64,000 bases of DNA from Gammaproteobacteria bacterium (GTDB lineage: Bacteria; Pseudomonadota; Gammaproteobacteria; Enterobacterales; Alteromonadaceae). The notes under the pieces are model-generated. The model saw nothing but the letters and a program-made list of their open reading frames with translations. It was not told where the DNA came from and searched no databases. Within the stretch, counting starts at the first letter, position 1. Each line of letters starts with the position of its first letter. The stretch is from NCBI GenBank assembly GCA_018222985.1, contig JAAEZG010000007.1:62001-126000 (forward strand), written 5' to 3'. The position numbers and the translations under genes are program-made. This document shows positions 37,679 through 46,005 of the stretch, in pieces.

Positions 37679-37697
37679 TTCTTACAAGGCAAAATTT

Positions 37698-37774
<77 letters not shown>

Positions 37775-37801
37775 TTTTAGCCCTGGCAAAGTTTATAAAG
37801 T

Positions 37802-37878
37802 GGTGGCTGTAGCTCAGTTGGTAGAGCCCCGGATTGTGATTCCGGTTGTCGTGGGTTCAAGTCCCATCAGCCACCCCA
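37802..37878 (+). tRNA. tRNA-His (GTG)
   Basis: A 77-base cloverleaf including the extra 5' G typical of tRNA-His and an encoded CCA. The anticodon loop is TTGTGAT, giving GTG. The T arm has GGTTCAAGTCC. Confidence 0.95.
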
Positions 37879-37919
37879 TTTTCTTCGCTTTTCAGCACAT
37901 CTCAAAAATTACTGTCTGT

Positions 37920-37996
37920 CGGCGAGTAGCGCAGCTTGGTAGCGCACTTGTTTTGGGTACAAGGGGTCGCTGGTTCGAATCCAGTCTCGCCGACCA
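37920..37996 (+). tRNA. tRNA-Pro (TGG), second copy
   Basis: Base-for-base identical to the tRNA-Pro at 37602, with encoded CCA and anticodon TGG. The four tRNA genes are 19 to 41 bases apart and probably cut from one precursor. Confidence 0.96.
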
Positions 37997-38010
37997 TTTT
38001 CTCTTTCATT

Positions 38011-38043
38011 CAACTTAATTCAAGTTAATTCAAGTTAATTCAA
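38011..38043. repeat. Short tandem repeat, three 10-base units
   Basis: CAACTTAATT, CAAGTTAATT, CAAGTTAATT and a partial CAA follow the last tRNA. The first unit differs by one base. It is AT rich and has no obvious function. Confidence 0.8.
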
Positions 38044-38090
38044 AAAGCTTTTATATGCGACAGTTTGCGTCCAAGTCATTCAGCGTGGCG

Positions 38091-38118
38091 TAGACATCCT
38101 TACAAAGTTGCGTATAAT
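38091..38118 (+). promoter_or_regulatory. Sigma-70 promoter of the diguanylate cyclase gene
   Basis: TAGACA (one mismatch to consensus), a 16-base spacer and a perfect TATAAT, about 55 bases before the ATG at 38174. Confidence 0.7.
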
Positions 38119-38173
38119 TTGGCCACCTGTTTAAAAAATGCTACATGCTATAACAAGAATAAGAGCGTGAGAT

Positions 38174-39316
38174 ATGCTGGAAACCATGGCAAAACAGCAA
38201 CAAGCTGAAAAAACAACCGCTACTGAAGAAGGGTTTGGCTTGATGATCTCGGTCATCAGCATGCAGCTTATCAATTCAACGCCCGACCAAAGCCAAGCTC
38301 ACATTGAACACGCCCTTGCGTTGTTGGGCCGAGGTGGTAGTAAAGATCGTTGTTATGTCTTTGAGTTTTCAGAAAATCAAACTGAGATGTCGAACACCTA
38401 TGAATGGGTAAACGACGGCATATCACCCCACAAACAAGAATTACAAAATATTCCAGCTCACGCGATGCCATACTTTTTTGAGCGCATGCGCGAGGATGGG
38501 CAGATTGTGGTGGCTGATGCGCGCAAATTGCCGGCTTCAACCGGTGGTTTTCGGGATGAATTATTGCGCGAAAATATCCGCTCTATGATGGCGGTTGGCA
38601 TGTACATGGAAGGCAAGTTAATTGGTTTTGTCGGCTGCGACCTAGTGAATCGTCAAACCGCTTGGCAAGAGCGAGATATTCGTCAAATGCGCCTAGTGGC
38701 AGATATGATTGCCAATACTCTTGCCCGTCACCACACCGAAGCTAAATTACGTGAAACAGAAGCGCAACTGCTAGAAGCGAATGCCAAGCTGGCGCAATTA
38801 GCGCGCGAAGACAGCCTAACAGGTTTGGTCAATCGGCGTGGCCTTGACGAGTGTTTAGAGCAAGAATTGCGTCGCGCTGTTCGCGCCCAACACCCGCTAA
38901 CCTTGATTATGGTTGATGTTGATTTTTTCAAAAAACTTAACGACGAACACGGGCACTTACATGGTGACGAAGTGCTCAAAAGTGTCGCCCGCATTCTGGC
39001 AACGCATTTTAAGCGCACAGGCGAATACGTGGCGCGTTTTGGGGGCGATGAATTTATGATTGTGTGCCCGCAAACTGAGCTAGATGAACTGGTGCGGCAA
39101 GCCAAAAAAGTGCTCGCCAAAGTACGCATACTGAAAAACAAACTCGCTACACCGGTTACGGTCAGTATTGGTATTGCTTCAAATACACCGAAGTCGGGCA
39201 CCACCACCGATGATTTAATGCGAGATGTTGATGTCGCGGTTTACTTTGCCAAGCAATGTGGCCGCGATCGTATTGAAGTGAACCCCAAAGTTCCCACCCA
39301 AAAACAAACCGGCTAA
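38174..39316 (+). CDS. GAF-GGDEF diguanylate cyclase
   Basis: A 380-residue soluble enzyme that makes cyclic di-GMP. Residues about 20-190 look like a GAF-type sensor domain (ISVISMQLINSTPDQSQAHI, then GKLIGFVGCD). A short coiled coil (TEAKLRETEAQLLEANAKLA) leads to the GGDEF domain, whose active site is RFGGDEFMIV near residue 290. The place of the RxxD inhibition site before it reads RTGE, so product inhibition may be weak. No membrane segment is present. It has its own promoter and lies between the tRNA cluster and tig. A second ATG four codons in is also possible. Confidence 0.9.
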   Translation: MLETMAKQQQAEKTTATEEGFGLMISVISMQLINSTPDQSQAHIEHALALLGRGGSKDRCYVFEFSENQTEMSNTYEWVNDGISPHKQELQNIPAHAMPYFFERMREDGQIVVADARKLPASTGGFRDELLRENIRSMMAVGMYMEGKLIGFVGCDLVNRQTAWQERDIRQMRLVADMIANTLARHHTEAKLRETEAQLLEANAKLAQLAREDSLTGLVNRRGLDECLEQELRRAVRAQHPLTLIMVDVDFFKKLNDEHGHLHGDEVLKSVARILATHFKRTGEYVARFGGDEFMIVCPQTELDELVRQAKKVLAKVRILKNKLATPVTVSIGIASNTPKSGTTTDDLMRDVDVAVYFAKQCGRDRIEVNPKVPTQKQTG

Positions 39317-39324
39317 ATTCGCTC

Positions 39325-39353
39325 TCGACGTGGGGGCAAGGCTTCGCTATAAT
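39325..39353 (+). promoter_or_regulatory. Sigma-70 promoter of tig
   Basis: TCGACG (four of six matches), a 17-base spacer and a perfect TATAAT at 39348-39353, about 70 bases before the tig ATG. Confidence 0.65.
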
Positions 39354-39422
39354 GCTGCGTCATTTTGAAGGGCCCCAATGGTAGTGGGCTCAGGCCAATA
39401 GTGAAGCCGAGGTAACAAAGCA

Positions 39423-40721
39423 ATGCAGGTTTCTGTAGAGACAACCCAAGGACTAGAACGCCGCGCCACCATCACCGTGCCGGCTGACATTATCGATCAA
39501 GAAGTCAAGCGTCTGTTAAAAGACGAGTACCGCAATCGCCGTATCAACGGTTTCCGTAAAGGCAAAGTTCCACCAAACGTTTTACAGAAACTGTTTGGTA
39601 AAGAAGCGCGCGCTCGTGCAGCTTCAAACTTGATGCAAAGCAAATACTTTGAAGCCATGATGCAGGAAAAAATCAACCCAGTGGGTATGCCTGCCATTGA
39701 GCCTAAAGTAAACGAAGAAGGTAAAGACCTTGAATTCGTTGCGACTTTTGAAGTGTATCCAGAAGTTAAAGTTGAAGCGCTTGATAAGTTAACTGTTGAA
39801 AAACCAGCAGTTGAAGTCACTGAAAAAGACGTCGACAACATGCTTGAAACCTTGCGTAAGCAACACGCAGGTTGGAAAGCGGTTAAACGTAAGTCGAAGA
39901 AAGGTGAGCGTATCACTATCGACTTCACTGGCTCTATCGACGGCGAAGAATTTGAAGGTGGCAAAGCCACTGACTTCGCACTTGAGCTTGGTGAAAGCCG
40001 TATGATTCCAGGTTTCGAAGACGATATTATTGGTATGAAAGCCGGTGAAGAAAAAACCATCACGGTCACTTTCCCAGAAGATTACCACGCAGAAAACTTG
40101 AAAGGTAAAGAAGCGCAGTTCGCTATCGTTGCCAAAAAAGTAGAAGAACGTGAGTTGCCAGAATTAAACGACGAATTCGTCGCGCAATTCGGCGTGAAAG
40201 AAGGCGGCGTTGAAGCGCTGAAAGCTGAAGTTCGTAAAAACATGGAACGCGAACTGAAAAACACTGTGCAAAGCAAAGTGAAAGAGCAGGTGTTGAAAGG
40301 CTTAGTTGAGCACAACGACGTTGACTTGCCAAAAGCAATGATCGACCAAGAAGTTGACGTGTTGCGTCGTCAAGCGATGCAGCGTTTTGGTGGTAACCAA
40401 GCTCAATTGCCACAACTTCCAGCTGAATTGTTTGAAGAACAAGCAAAAGAGCGCGTGAAAGTTGGCTTGTTGTTAGGTGAAGTGATTCGTGGCAACGAAT
40501 TGAAAGTTGACGAGAAAAAAGTTGACGAAATCATCGAGAACAACGCTTCTGCATACGAAGACCCAGCAGAAGTTATTGCTTACTACAAAGGCAACCAAGA
40601 AATGATGCAGCAAATTCGTAACGTTGCATTAGAAGAACAAGCAATTGAGTTCATTCTTGAAAACGCCAAAGTAAAAGCGAAAAAAGCAACTTTTGACGAG
40701 TTGATGAACCCGAAAAAGTAA
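39423..40721 (+). CDS. tig: Trigger factor
   Basis: Ribosome-bound chaperone and prolyl isomerase. The N-terminal ribosome-docking loop is [18 protein letters not shown], containing the GFRxGKxP signature. The FKBP domain (about 155-245) starts [20 protein letters not shown] and includes [20 protein letters not shown]. The C-terminal helical arms follow to residue 432. GAGG precedes the ATG. Codon use is strongly biased (GAA, AAA, GTT, CGT), as expected of a highly expressed gene. First gene of the tig-clpP-clpX-lon block. Confidence 0.97.
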   Translation: MQVSVETTQGLERRATITVPADIIDQEVKRLLKDEYRNRRINGFRKGKVPPNVLQKLFGKEARARAASNLMQSKYFEAMMQEKINPVGMPAIEPKVNEEGKDLEFVATFEVYPEVKVEALDKLTVEKPAVEVTEKDVDNMLETLRKQHAGWKAVKRKSKKGERITIDFTGSIDGEEFEGGKATDFALELGESRMIPGFEDDIIGMKAGEEKTITVTFPEDYHAENLKGKEAQFAIVAKKVEERELPELNDEFVAQFGVKEGGVEALKAEVRKNMERELKNTVQSKVKEQVLKGLVEHNDVDLPKAMIDQEVDVLRRQAMQRFGGNQAQLPQLPAELFEEQAKERVKVGLLLGEVIRGNELKVDEKKVDEIIENNASAYEDPAEVIAYYKGNQEMMQQIRNVALEEQAIEFILENAKVKAKKATFDELMNPKK

Positions 40722-40776
40722 AACAGTTGCGATTACCGTCACAACAACGTTGACGGCATCGACCACAACTTGGTTT

Positions 40777-40810
40777 AATGGCTCGTATACCTTTATACGA
40801 GCCATTTTTA
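40777..40810 (+). terminator. Intrinsic terminator between tig and clpP
   Basis: A perfect 13-base-pair stem (AATGGCTCGTATA with TATACGAGCCATT, four-base loop) followed by TTTTT. It ends the tig transcript. A TTGACG/TTTAAT pair (40750-40779) overlaps its left arm and may be the clpP promoter. Confidence 0.85.
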
Positions 40811-40828
40811 TTTCAGGAGTCGTAAATT

Positions 40829-41446
40829 ATGTCGGATATGGCGCTAGACCCTATGGCCCAATTGGTGCCCATGGTAGTGGAACAAACAGCAAAAGGAGAG
40901 CGCTCGTACGATATCTACTCGCGCCTACTTAAAGAGCGCGTAATTTTTTGTTGTGGTCAGGTGGAAGACCACATGGCTAACTTAATTGTGGCGCAGTTAC
41001 TCTTTTTAGAGTCTGACAACCCTGACAAAGACATCTATCTTTATATTAATTCGCCAGGCGGTGCGGTAACCGCAGGTATGGCGATTTACGATACCATGCG
41101 TTTTATTAAGCCAGACGTAAGCACCGTTTGTATGGGGCAGGCTGCCAGCATGGGGGCGTTTTTGTTAGCTGGGGGCGCTAAAGGTAAGCGTTTCTGTTTG
41201 CCAAACTCGCGGGTGATGATTCACCAGCCACTCGGCGGTTTTCAGGGGCAGGCATCTGACTTTGAAATTCATGCGCGACAAATTTTAGATATTAAAGACA
41301 AGCTGAACCGTATGCTGTCGGAAAACACCGGTAAAGATCTTGAGCAAGTGGCTAAAGACACAGACCGTGACTATTTCATGTCAGCAGAAGAAGCGGTGAA
41401 TTACGGCTTGGTAGATAAAGTTCTGACCCAACGAGGCGGAGAGTAA
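40829..41446 (+). CDS. clpP: ATP-dependent Clp protease proteolytic subunit
   Basis: Serine protease that forms the tetradecameric barrel fed by ClpX or ClpA. Catalytic Ser is S107 in [11 protein letters not shown] and His is H132 in [10 protein letters not shown]. The N-terminal propeptide region is short ([20 protein letters not shown]). AGGAG lies upstream of the ATG. It ends one base before clpX, so the two are co-transcribed. Confidence 0.97.
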   Translation: MSDMALDPMAQLVPMVVEQTAKGERSYDIYSRLLKERVIFCCGQVEDHMANLIVAQLLFLESDNPDKDIYLYINSPGGAVTAGMAIYDTMRFIKPDVSTVCMGQAASMGAFLLAGGAKGKRFCLPNSRVMIHQPLGGFQGQASDFEIHARQILDIKDKLNRMLSENTGKDLEQVAKDTDRDYFMSAEEAVNYGLVDKVLTQRGGE

Positions 41447-41447
41447 G

Positions 41448-42737
41448 ATGACTGATAAAACTGAAGGTAATGGCGAAAAGCCGTTGTTTTGTACCTTCTG
41501 CGGAAAAAGTCAGCATGAGGTTCGTAAGCTAATTGCGGGCCCATCGGTATTTATTTGTGACGAATGTGTGGACTTATGTAACGATATTTTGGAAGAAGAA
41601 ATTCAAAATATTGCCCCGCAAGAAGAGCAGAAAAGCCTGCCAACGCCACACGAAATTCGCTCGCACCTAGACGAGTACGTGATAGGTCAAGAACTTGCCA
41701 AGAAAGTTTTAGCCGTTGCTGTTTATAACCATTACAAGCGGTTAAACAACAATAGCGAAAGCAAGAATAAAGACGAAGAGCAAGTAGAGCTTGGTAAAAG
41801 TAATATTTTGCTGATTGGCCCAACCGGTAGCGGTAAAACCTACTTAGCGGAAACCTTAGCTCGTTTCTTAGATGTACCGTTTACCATGGCGGATGCAACC
41901 ACATTAACTGAAGCGGGTTATGTGGGCGAAGACGTTGAAAATATTATTCAGAAGCTACTGCAGAAGTGTGATTACGACGTTGAAAAAGCCCAGCGCGGTA
42001 TTGTCTACATTGACGAAATTGACAAAATTTCACGGAAGTCAGACAACCCGTCAATTACTCGCGATGTGTCGGGCGAAGGCGTACAGCAAGCATTATTGAA
42101 GCTGATTGAAGGCACCGTCGCTGCGGTACCACCGCAAGGCGGGCGCAAACATCCACAGCAGGAATTTGTGCAGGTAGATACCTCAAAAATTCTGTTTATT
42201 TGTGGTGGCGCATTTGCCGGTCTAGACAAGGTTATTGAACAACGTATTAGCGTTGGCAGTGGCATTGGTTTTGGTGCCCAAGTGAAGAGCAAAGAGCCGA
42301 AAGCCGAGGGCGTGACGTTAGCTCAAGTAGAGCCTGAAGATTTAGTGAAGTACGGGTTAATTCCTGAATTTATCGGCCGCTTACCGGTATTAGCCACGCT
42401 GACCGAGCTGGATGAAAATGCCTTAGTGCAAATTCTACGTGAGCCGAAAAACTCACTGACCAAGCAGTACGGTGCGTTGTTTAAAATGGAAGACGTTGAG
42501 CTCGAATTCCGCGAAGACGCATTGCGAGCCATTGCGCGCAAAGCTATGTCGCGTAAAACCGGTGCTCGTGGCTTGCGCTCGATTGTTGAAGCCGTGCTAT
42601 TGGATACCATGTACGACCTACCGACCTTGCAAAACGTAAGTAAAGTCGTTATTGACGAGTCGGTGATTAAAGGCGAGTCTGATCCGATTGTTATTTATGC
42701 GAATCAACAGGAAGAAAAGCACGCTTCTGGTGAATAA
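41448..42737 (+). CDS. clpX: ATP-dependent Clp protease ATP-binding subunit ClpX
   Basis: AAA+ unfoldase that delivers substrates to ClpP. The N-terminal zinc domain has [11 protein letters not shown] and CDECVDLC. Walker A is [12 protein letters not shown], Walker B is VYIDEIDKI, and the ClpP-binding loop IGF sits in GSGIGFGAQ. Sensor motif RFIGRLP-like EFIGRLPV is present. Length 429 is normal. A terminator follows, separating it from lon. Confidence 0.97.
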   Translation: MTDKTEGNGEKPLFCTFCGKSQHEVRKLIAGPSVFICDECVDLCNDILEEEIQNIAPQEEQKSLPTPHEIRSHLDEYVIGQELAKKVLAVAVYNHYKRLNNNSESKNKDEEQVELGKSNILLIGPTGSGKTYLAETLARFLDVPFTMADATTLTEAGYVGEDVENIIQKLLQKCDYDVEKAQRGIVYIDEIDKISRKSDNPSITRDVSGEGVQQALLKLIEGTVAAVPPQGGRKHPQQEFVQVDTSKILFICGGAFAGLDKVIEQRISVGSGIGFGAQVKSKEPKAEGVTLAQVEPEDLVKYGLIPEFIGRLPVLATLTELDENALVQILREPKNSLTKQYGALFKMEDVELEFREDALRAIARKAMSRKTGARGLRSIVEAVLLDTMYDLPTLQNVSKVVIDESVIKGESDPIVIYANQQEEKHASGE

Positions 42738-42764
42738 GAGCATGGTTTAGCATGAAATTTGTGC

Positions 42765-42791
42765 AAAAAGGGCCTTTTAGGCCCTTTTTTT
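42765..42791 (+). terminator. Intrinsic terminator of clpX
   Basis: AAAAAGGGCC and GGCCCTTTTT enclose the loop TTTTA, followed by more T. The symmetric A and T runs make it usable from either strand. Confidence 0.9.
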
Positions 42792-42799
42792 GTGCAAAA

Positions 42800-42830
42800 G
42801 ATTGAACTTTCGCTGGAGAGCCTCATATTA
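42800..42830 (+). promoter_or_regulatory. Heat-shock (sigma-32-like) promoter of lon
   Basis: GATTGAA (42800-42806) and CCTCATATTA (42821-42830) are 14 bases apart and match the RpoH consensus CTTGAA / CCCCATnTA with few mismatches. It lies 50 bases before the lon ATG. Confidence 0.7.
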
Positions 42831-42879
42831 AGAGGTAAGATAGTGTGAATAGTCACGAACCAGTTTCCTGGAGAAGTTT

Positions 42880-45216
42880 ATGAGTGAAGAACGGATTGAA
42901 CGATTGAGTATTCCGGTACTGCCGCTGCGTGATGTGGTGGTGTACCCGCATATGGTAATTCCTTTGTTTGTTGGGCGCGAAAAATCTATTCGCTGCTTAG
43001 AAGCTGCTATGGAACAAAACAAACAAATTTTCTTATCAGCGCAAAAAGATGCAGCAGTTGATGAGCCAGAACAAGCGGATATTCATCGTATTGGAACCGT
43101 TGCGACTATTTTACAGCTATTAAAACTACCTGACGGCACGGTAAAAGTCTTGGTTGAAGGTAGCCAGCGCGCCGAAATTGAGCAGTTTGAAGCTGAGTCA
43201 GATTTCTTCCGCGCGCAAGTGCATTACCTTGATAACGAGGCGATGGACGACAAAGAAGAAGAGGTGATGATTCGTTCGGCCATCAATCAGTTTGAAGGCT
43301 ACGTGAAACTGAACAAGAAAATTCCACCCGAAGTGCTTACCAGTTTGTCGGGTATCGAAGAAGCCGATCGTCTTGCCGATACCATGGCTGCACATATGCC
43401 ATTGAAGCTGAACGACAAGCAAAAAGTGCTCGAAATTACGGACGTGCGCGAGCGTTTAGAGTTTTTGATGGCCCTTATGGAAGGCGAAATTGACCTGTTA
43501 CAGGTTGAGAAGCGTATTCGTTCGCGTGTGAAAAAGCAGATGGAAAAAAGTCAGCGCGAGTATTACTTGAATGAGCAAATGAAAGCCATTCAAAAAGAGC
43601 TGGGTGAAATGGAAGACGGCCCAGACGAATTTGAAGCGCTACAAAACAAAATTGAAGAAGCAAAAATGCCAGAAGAAGCCGAGAAGAAAACTCGCGCTGA
43701 ACTGCAAAAGTTAAAAATGATGTCGCCCATGTCGGCCGAAGCGACCGTGGTTCGTGGGTATATCGACTGGATGGTGTCGGTACCATGGAAGAAACGCTCA
43801 CGCATTAAGAAAGACTTAGCCGGTGCAGAGAAGATTCTTGACGCTGATCACTATGGCTTAGAAAAAGTCAAAGAACGCATTTTGGAGTACTTGGCGGTGC
43901 AGCAACGTACCAGCAAAGTGCGTGGCGCTATTTTGTGTCTTGTGGGCCCACCAGGGGTTGGTAAAACGTCGTTAGGGCAATCCATTGCCAAGGCCACAGG
44001 TCGTAAATACATTCGCATGGCGCTTGGTGGCGTGCGTGACGAAGCAGAGATTCGTGGTCACCGTCGTACTTATATTGGCTCGATGCCGGGCAAACTGATT
44101 CAGAAAATGGCCAAAGTGGGCGTGCGTAATCCATTATTTTTGTTAGACGAAATTGACAAAATGGCGTCAGACATGCGCGGCGACCCAGCGTCGGCGTTGC
44201 TTGAAGTGTTAGACCCTGAGCAAAACGTCAACTTTAACGACCATTATTTAGAAGTCGATTATGACCTGTCGGACGTGATGTTCGTGGCAACGTCAAACAG
44301 CATGAATATTCCTGGGCCGCTGTTAGACCGGATGGAAGTGATTCGTTTGTCGGGGTATACCGAGGACGAGAAACTAAACATTGCGAAGCGTCACTTGCTA
44401 CCGAAGCAAATAGACCGTAATGGCCTTAAAAACAAAGAGATCAACGTAACGGACGATGCAATTATTGGCATTATTCGCTATTACACTCGCGAAGCTGGGG
44501 TGCGAAACCTTGAACGTGAAATTTCACGTTTATGCCGTAAAGCCGTGAAGAATATTGTGCTTGATAAACGCGTGAAGCACGTTGAAATTACGGGCGATAA
44601 TTTGTCAGATTTTCTTGGCGTGCAGCGCTTTGACTACGGTAAAGCTGAAGAGAACAACCAAGTTGGCCAAGTGACCGGTTTGGCTTGGACGGAAGTTGGC
44701 GGTGACTTGCTCACCATTGAAGCCACTAACGTGGCAGGTAAAGGCAAAATCACCTCAACTGGTTCACTCGGTGACGTGATGCAAGAGTCTATTCAAACCG
44801 CGTTGACCGTGGTTCGTAGTCGTGCCGAAAAGCTGGGTATTCCGGAAGATTTCCACGAGAAACGCGATATTCACGTGCACGTGCCTGAAGGGGCAACACC
44901 AAAAGATGGCCCAAGCGCAGGTATTGCGATGGTTACCGCACTCGTTAGCTCGTTAACCAAAATTCCAGTGCGAGCCGACGTGGCCATGACCGGTGAAATT
45001 ACCTTGCGTGGCGAAGTGCTTGCCATTGGCGGATTAAAAGAGAAGCTATTAGCGGCGCACCGAGGTGGCATTAAGCATGTACTGATTCCGAAAGACAACG
45101 AGCGTGATTTGAAAGAAATTAGTGACGCGGTGAAGGGTGACTTGAAGATTCAGCCGGTGCAATGGATTGACGAAGTTTTGGCCGTGGCACTTGAATCTGC
45201 GCCAAAAACGGCGTAA
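42880..45216 (+). CDS. lon: ATP-dependent protease Lon
   Basis: AAA+ serine protease for damaged and regulatory proteins. The N-terminal substrate domain begins [20 protein letters not shown]. Walker A is [12 protein letters not shown] and Walker B is [10 protein letters not shown]. The proteolytic domain has the Ser679 nucleophile in [11 protein letters not shown] and the partner Lys in [16 protein letters not shown]. At 778 residues it is full length. GGAG precedes the ATG. The sigma-32-like promoter upstream fits its heat-shock role. Confidence 0.97.
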   Translation: MSEERIERLSIPVLPLRDVVVYPHMVIPLFVGREKSIRCLEAAMEQNKQIFLSAQKDAAVDEPEQADIHRIGTVATILQLLKLPDGTVKVLVEGSQRAEIEQFEAESDFFRAQVHYLDNEAMDDKEEEVMIRSAINQFEGYVKLNKKIPPEVLTSLSGIEEADRLADTMAAHMPLKLNDKQKVLEITDVRERLEFLMALMEGEIDLLQVEKRIRSRVKKQMEKSQREYYLNEQMKAIQKELGEMEDGPDEFEALQNKIEEAKMPEEAEKKTRAELQKLKMMSPMSAEATVVRGYIDWMVSVPWKKRSRIKKDLAGAEKILDADHYGLEKVKERILEYLAVQQRTSKVRGAILCLVGPPGVGKTSLGQSIAKATGRKYIRMALGGVRDEAEIRGHRRTYIGSMPGKLIQKMAKVGVRNPLFLLDEIDKMASDMRGDPASALLEVLDPEQNVNFNDHYLEVDYDLSDVMFVATSNSMNIPGPLLDRMEVIRLSGYTEDEKLNIAKRHLLPKQIDRNGLKNKEINVTDDAIIGIIRYYTREAGVRNLEREISRLCRKAVKNIVLDKRVKHVEITGDNLSDFLGVQRFDYGKAEENNQVGQVTGLAWTEVGGDLLTIEATNVAGKGKITSTGSLGDVMQESIQTALTVVRSRAEKLGIPEDFHEKRDIHVHVPEGATPKDGPSAGIAMVTALVSSLTKIPVRADVAMTGEITLRGEVLAIGGLKEKLLAAHRGGIKHVLIPKDNERDLKEISDAVKGDLKIQPVQWIDEVLAVALESAPKTA

Positions 45217-45543
45217 AAAATCGTCTTACAACGTAAAAATGCGGCCTTGAAAGGCATAACATGGCTGCAGGCCGCATTCTTTCGTTAAAAAATTTGTGAA
45301 AAAGGGTTCTCAATCGCAAATCTTGTGGTAGCCTAGAGTCAAAGTGATTGGTCAGACGCTCACACATAAAGTCTCTGGCATGCCACTTGAGTGATACGAT
45401 TAATAAGGAAGATGTCTGCTAATCGTGCACTACTGCTTGAACAGTTGGTTTAAGCTTGTTATAACCTTCGCTGGCCCATTGATAACAACAGAACGCAATG
45501 GAACCATGCAAATCTGATAATAACAATCTAAGGGGATGATACT
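45217..45543 (+). other. Intergenic region between lon and hupB (327 bases, no gene)
   Basis: It holds a possible lon 3' hairpin at 45238-45278 (AATGCGGCCT with AGGCCGCATT, a 21-base loop and only a weak T-rich tail), the hupB promoter at 45437-45465 and a leader of about 70 bases. No coding frame with a ribosome site was seen. Confidence 0.7.
45437..45465 (+). promoter_or_regulatory. Sigma-70 promoter of hupB
   Basis: TTGAAC, a 17-base spacer and TATAAC, each with one or two mismatches to consensus. Transcription would start near 45472, giving a leader of about 70 bases before the GTG. Confidence 0.7.
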
Positions 45544-45816
45544 GTGAACAAGTCTCAGTTAGTTGATAAAATTGCAGACGGAGCGGAAATTTCTAAAGCT
45601 GCGGCTGGACGTGCTCTTGACTCTTTCATCGAAGCGGTAACTGACGCTTTGAAAAAAGGCGACCAAGTAGCATTGGTTGGTTTCGGTACTTTCAGTGTTC
45701 GTGAGCGTTCAGCTCGCACTGGCCGTAACCCACAAACTGGTCAAACTATTCAAATCGCAGCTGCGAAAGTACCTTCTTTCAAAGCTGGTAAAGCACTGAA
45801 AGACTCAGTAAATTAA
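45544..45816 (+). CDS. hupB: DNA-binding protein HU-beta
   Basis: A 90-residue nucleoid protein that bends DNA. It has the full HU pattern: [20 protein letters not shown], then [20 protein letters not shown] with the DNA-binding arm and conserved Pro. The start codon is GTG, with AGGGG eight bases upstream. Codon use is that of a highly expressed gene. tRNA-Asp begins only seven bases after the stop and a terminator follows the tRNA, so one transcript probably carries both. Confidence 0.97.
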   Translation: MNKSQLVDKIADGAEISKAAAGRALDSFIEAVTDALKKGDQVALVGFGTFSVRERSARTGRNPQTGQTIQIAAAKVPSFKAGKALKDSVN

Positions 45817-45823
45817 TTGAAGC

Positions 45824-45900
45824 GGAGCGGTAGTTCAGCTGGTTAGAATACCGGCCTGTCACGCCGGGGGTCGCGGGTTCGAATCCCGTCCGTTCCGCCA
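45824..45900 (+). tRNA. tRNA-Asp (GTC)
   Basis: A 77-base cloverleaf with encoded CCA; acceptor GGAGCGG, anticodon loop CTGTCAC giving GTC, T arm GGTTCGAATCC. It lies between hupB and a terminator with no promoter space of its own. Confidence 0.97.
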
Positions 45901-45912
45901 GTAATTACTGAA

Positions 45913-45947
45913 AATAACCCGAAGCTTGTCTTCGGGTTATTTTTTTT
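45913..45947 (+). terminator. Intrinsic terminator of the hupB-tRNA-Asp unit
   Basis: A 12-base-pair stem (AATAACCCGAAG with CTTCGGGTTATT), five-base loop and eight T. Confidence 0.92.
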
Positions 45948-45960
45948 CTGAAGAAGACGA

Positions 45961-45966
45961 TATAAT
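45961..45966 (+). promoter_or_regulatory. Candidate -10 element of ppiD
   Basis: A perfect TATAAT 40 bases before the ppiD ATG. The -35 region would fall in the T-run of the preceding terminator and is poor (TTATTT). Confidence 0.4.
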
Positions 45967-46005
45967 ACCCGCCCAACGACTGGGAATAATTGAGGTTTAG
46001 TAGAT

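Noticed and set aside
45346..45360. Second FadR-like site (TTGGTCAGACG) upstream of hupB
   Set aside because: Right half is broken and the position is far from the hupB promoter; likely chance.
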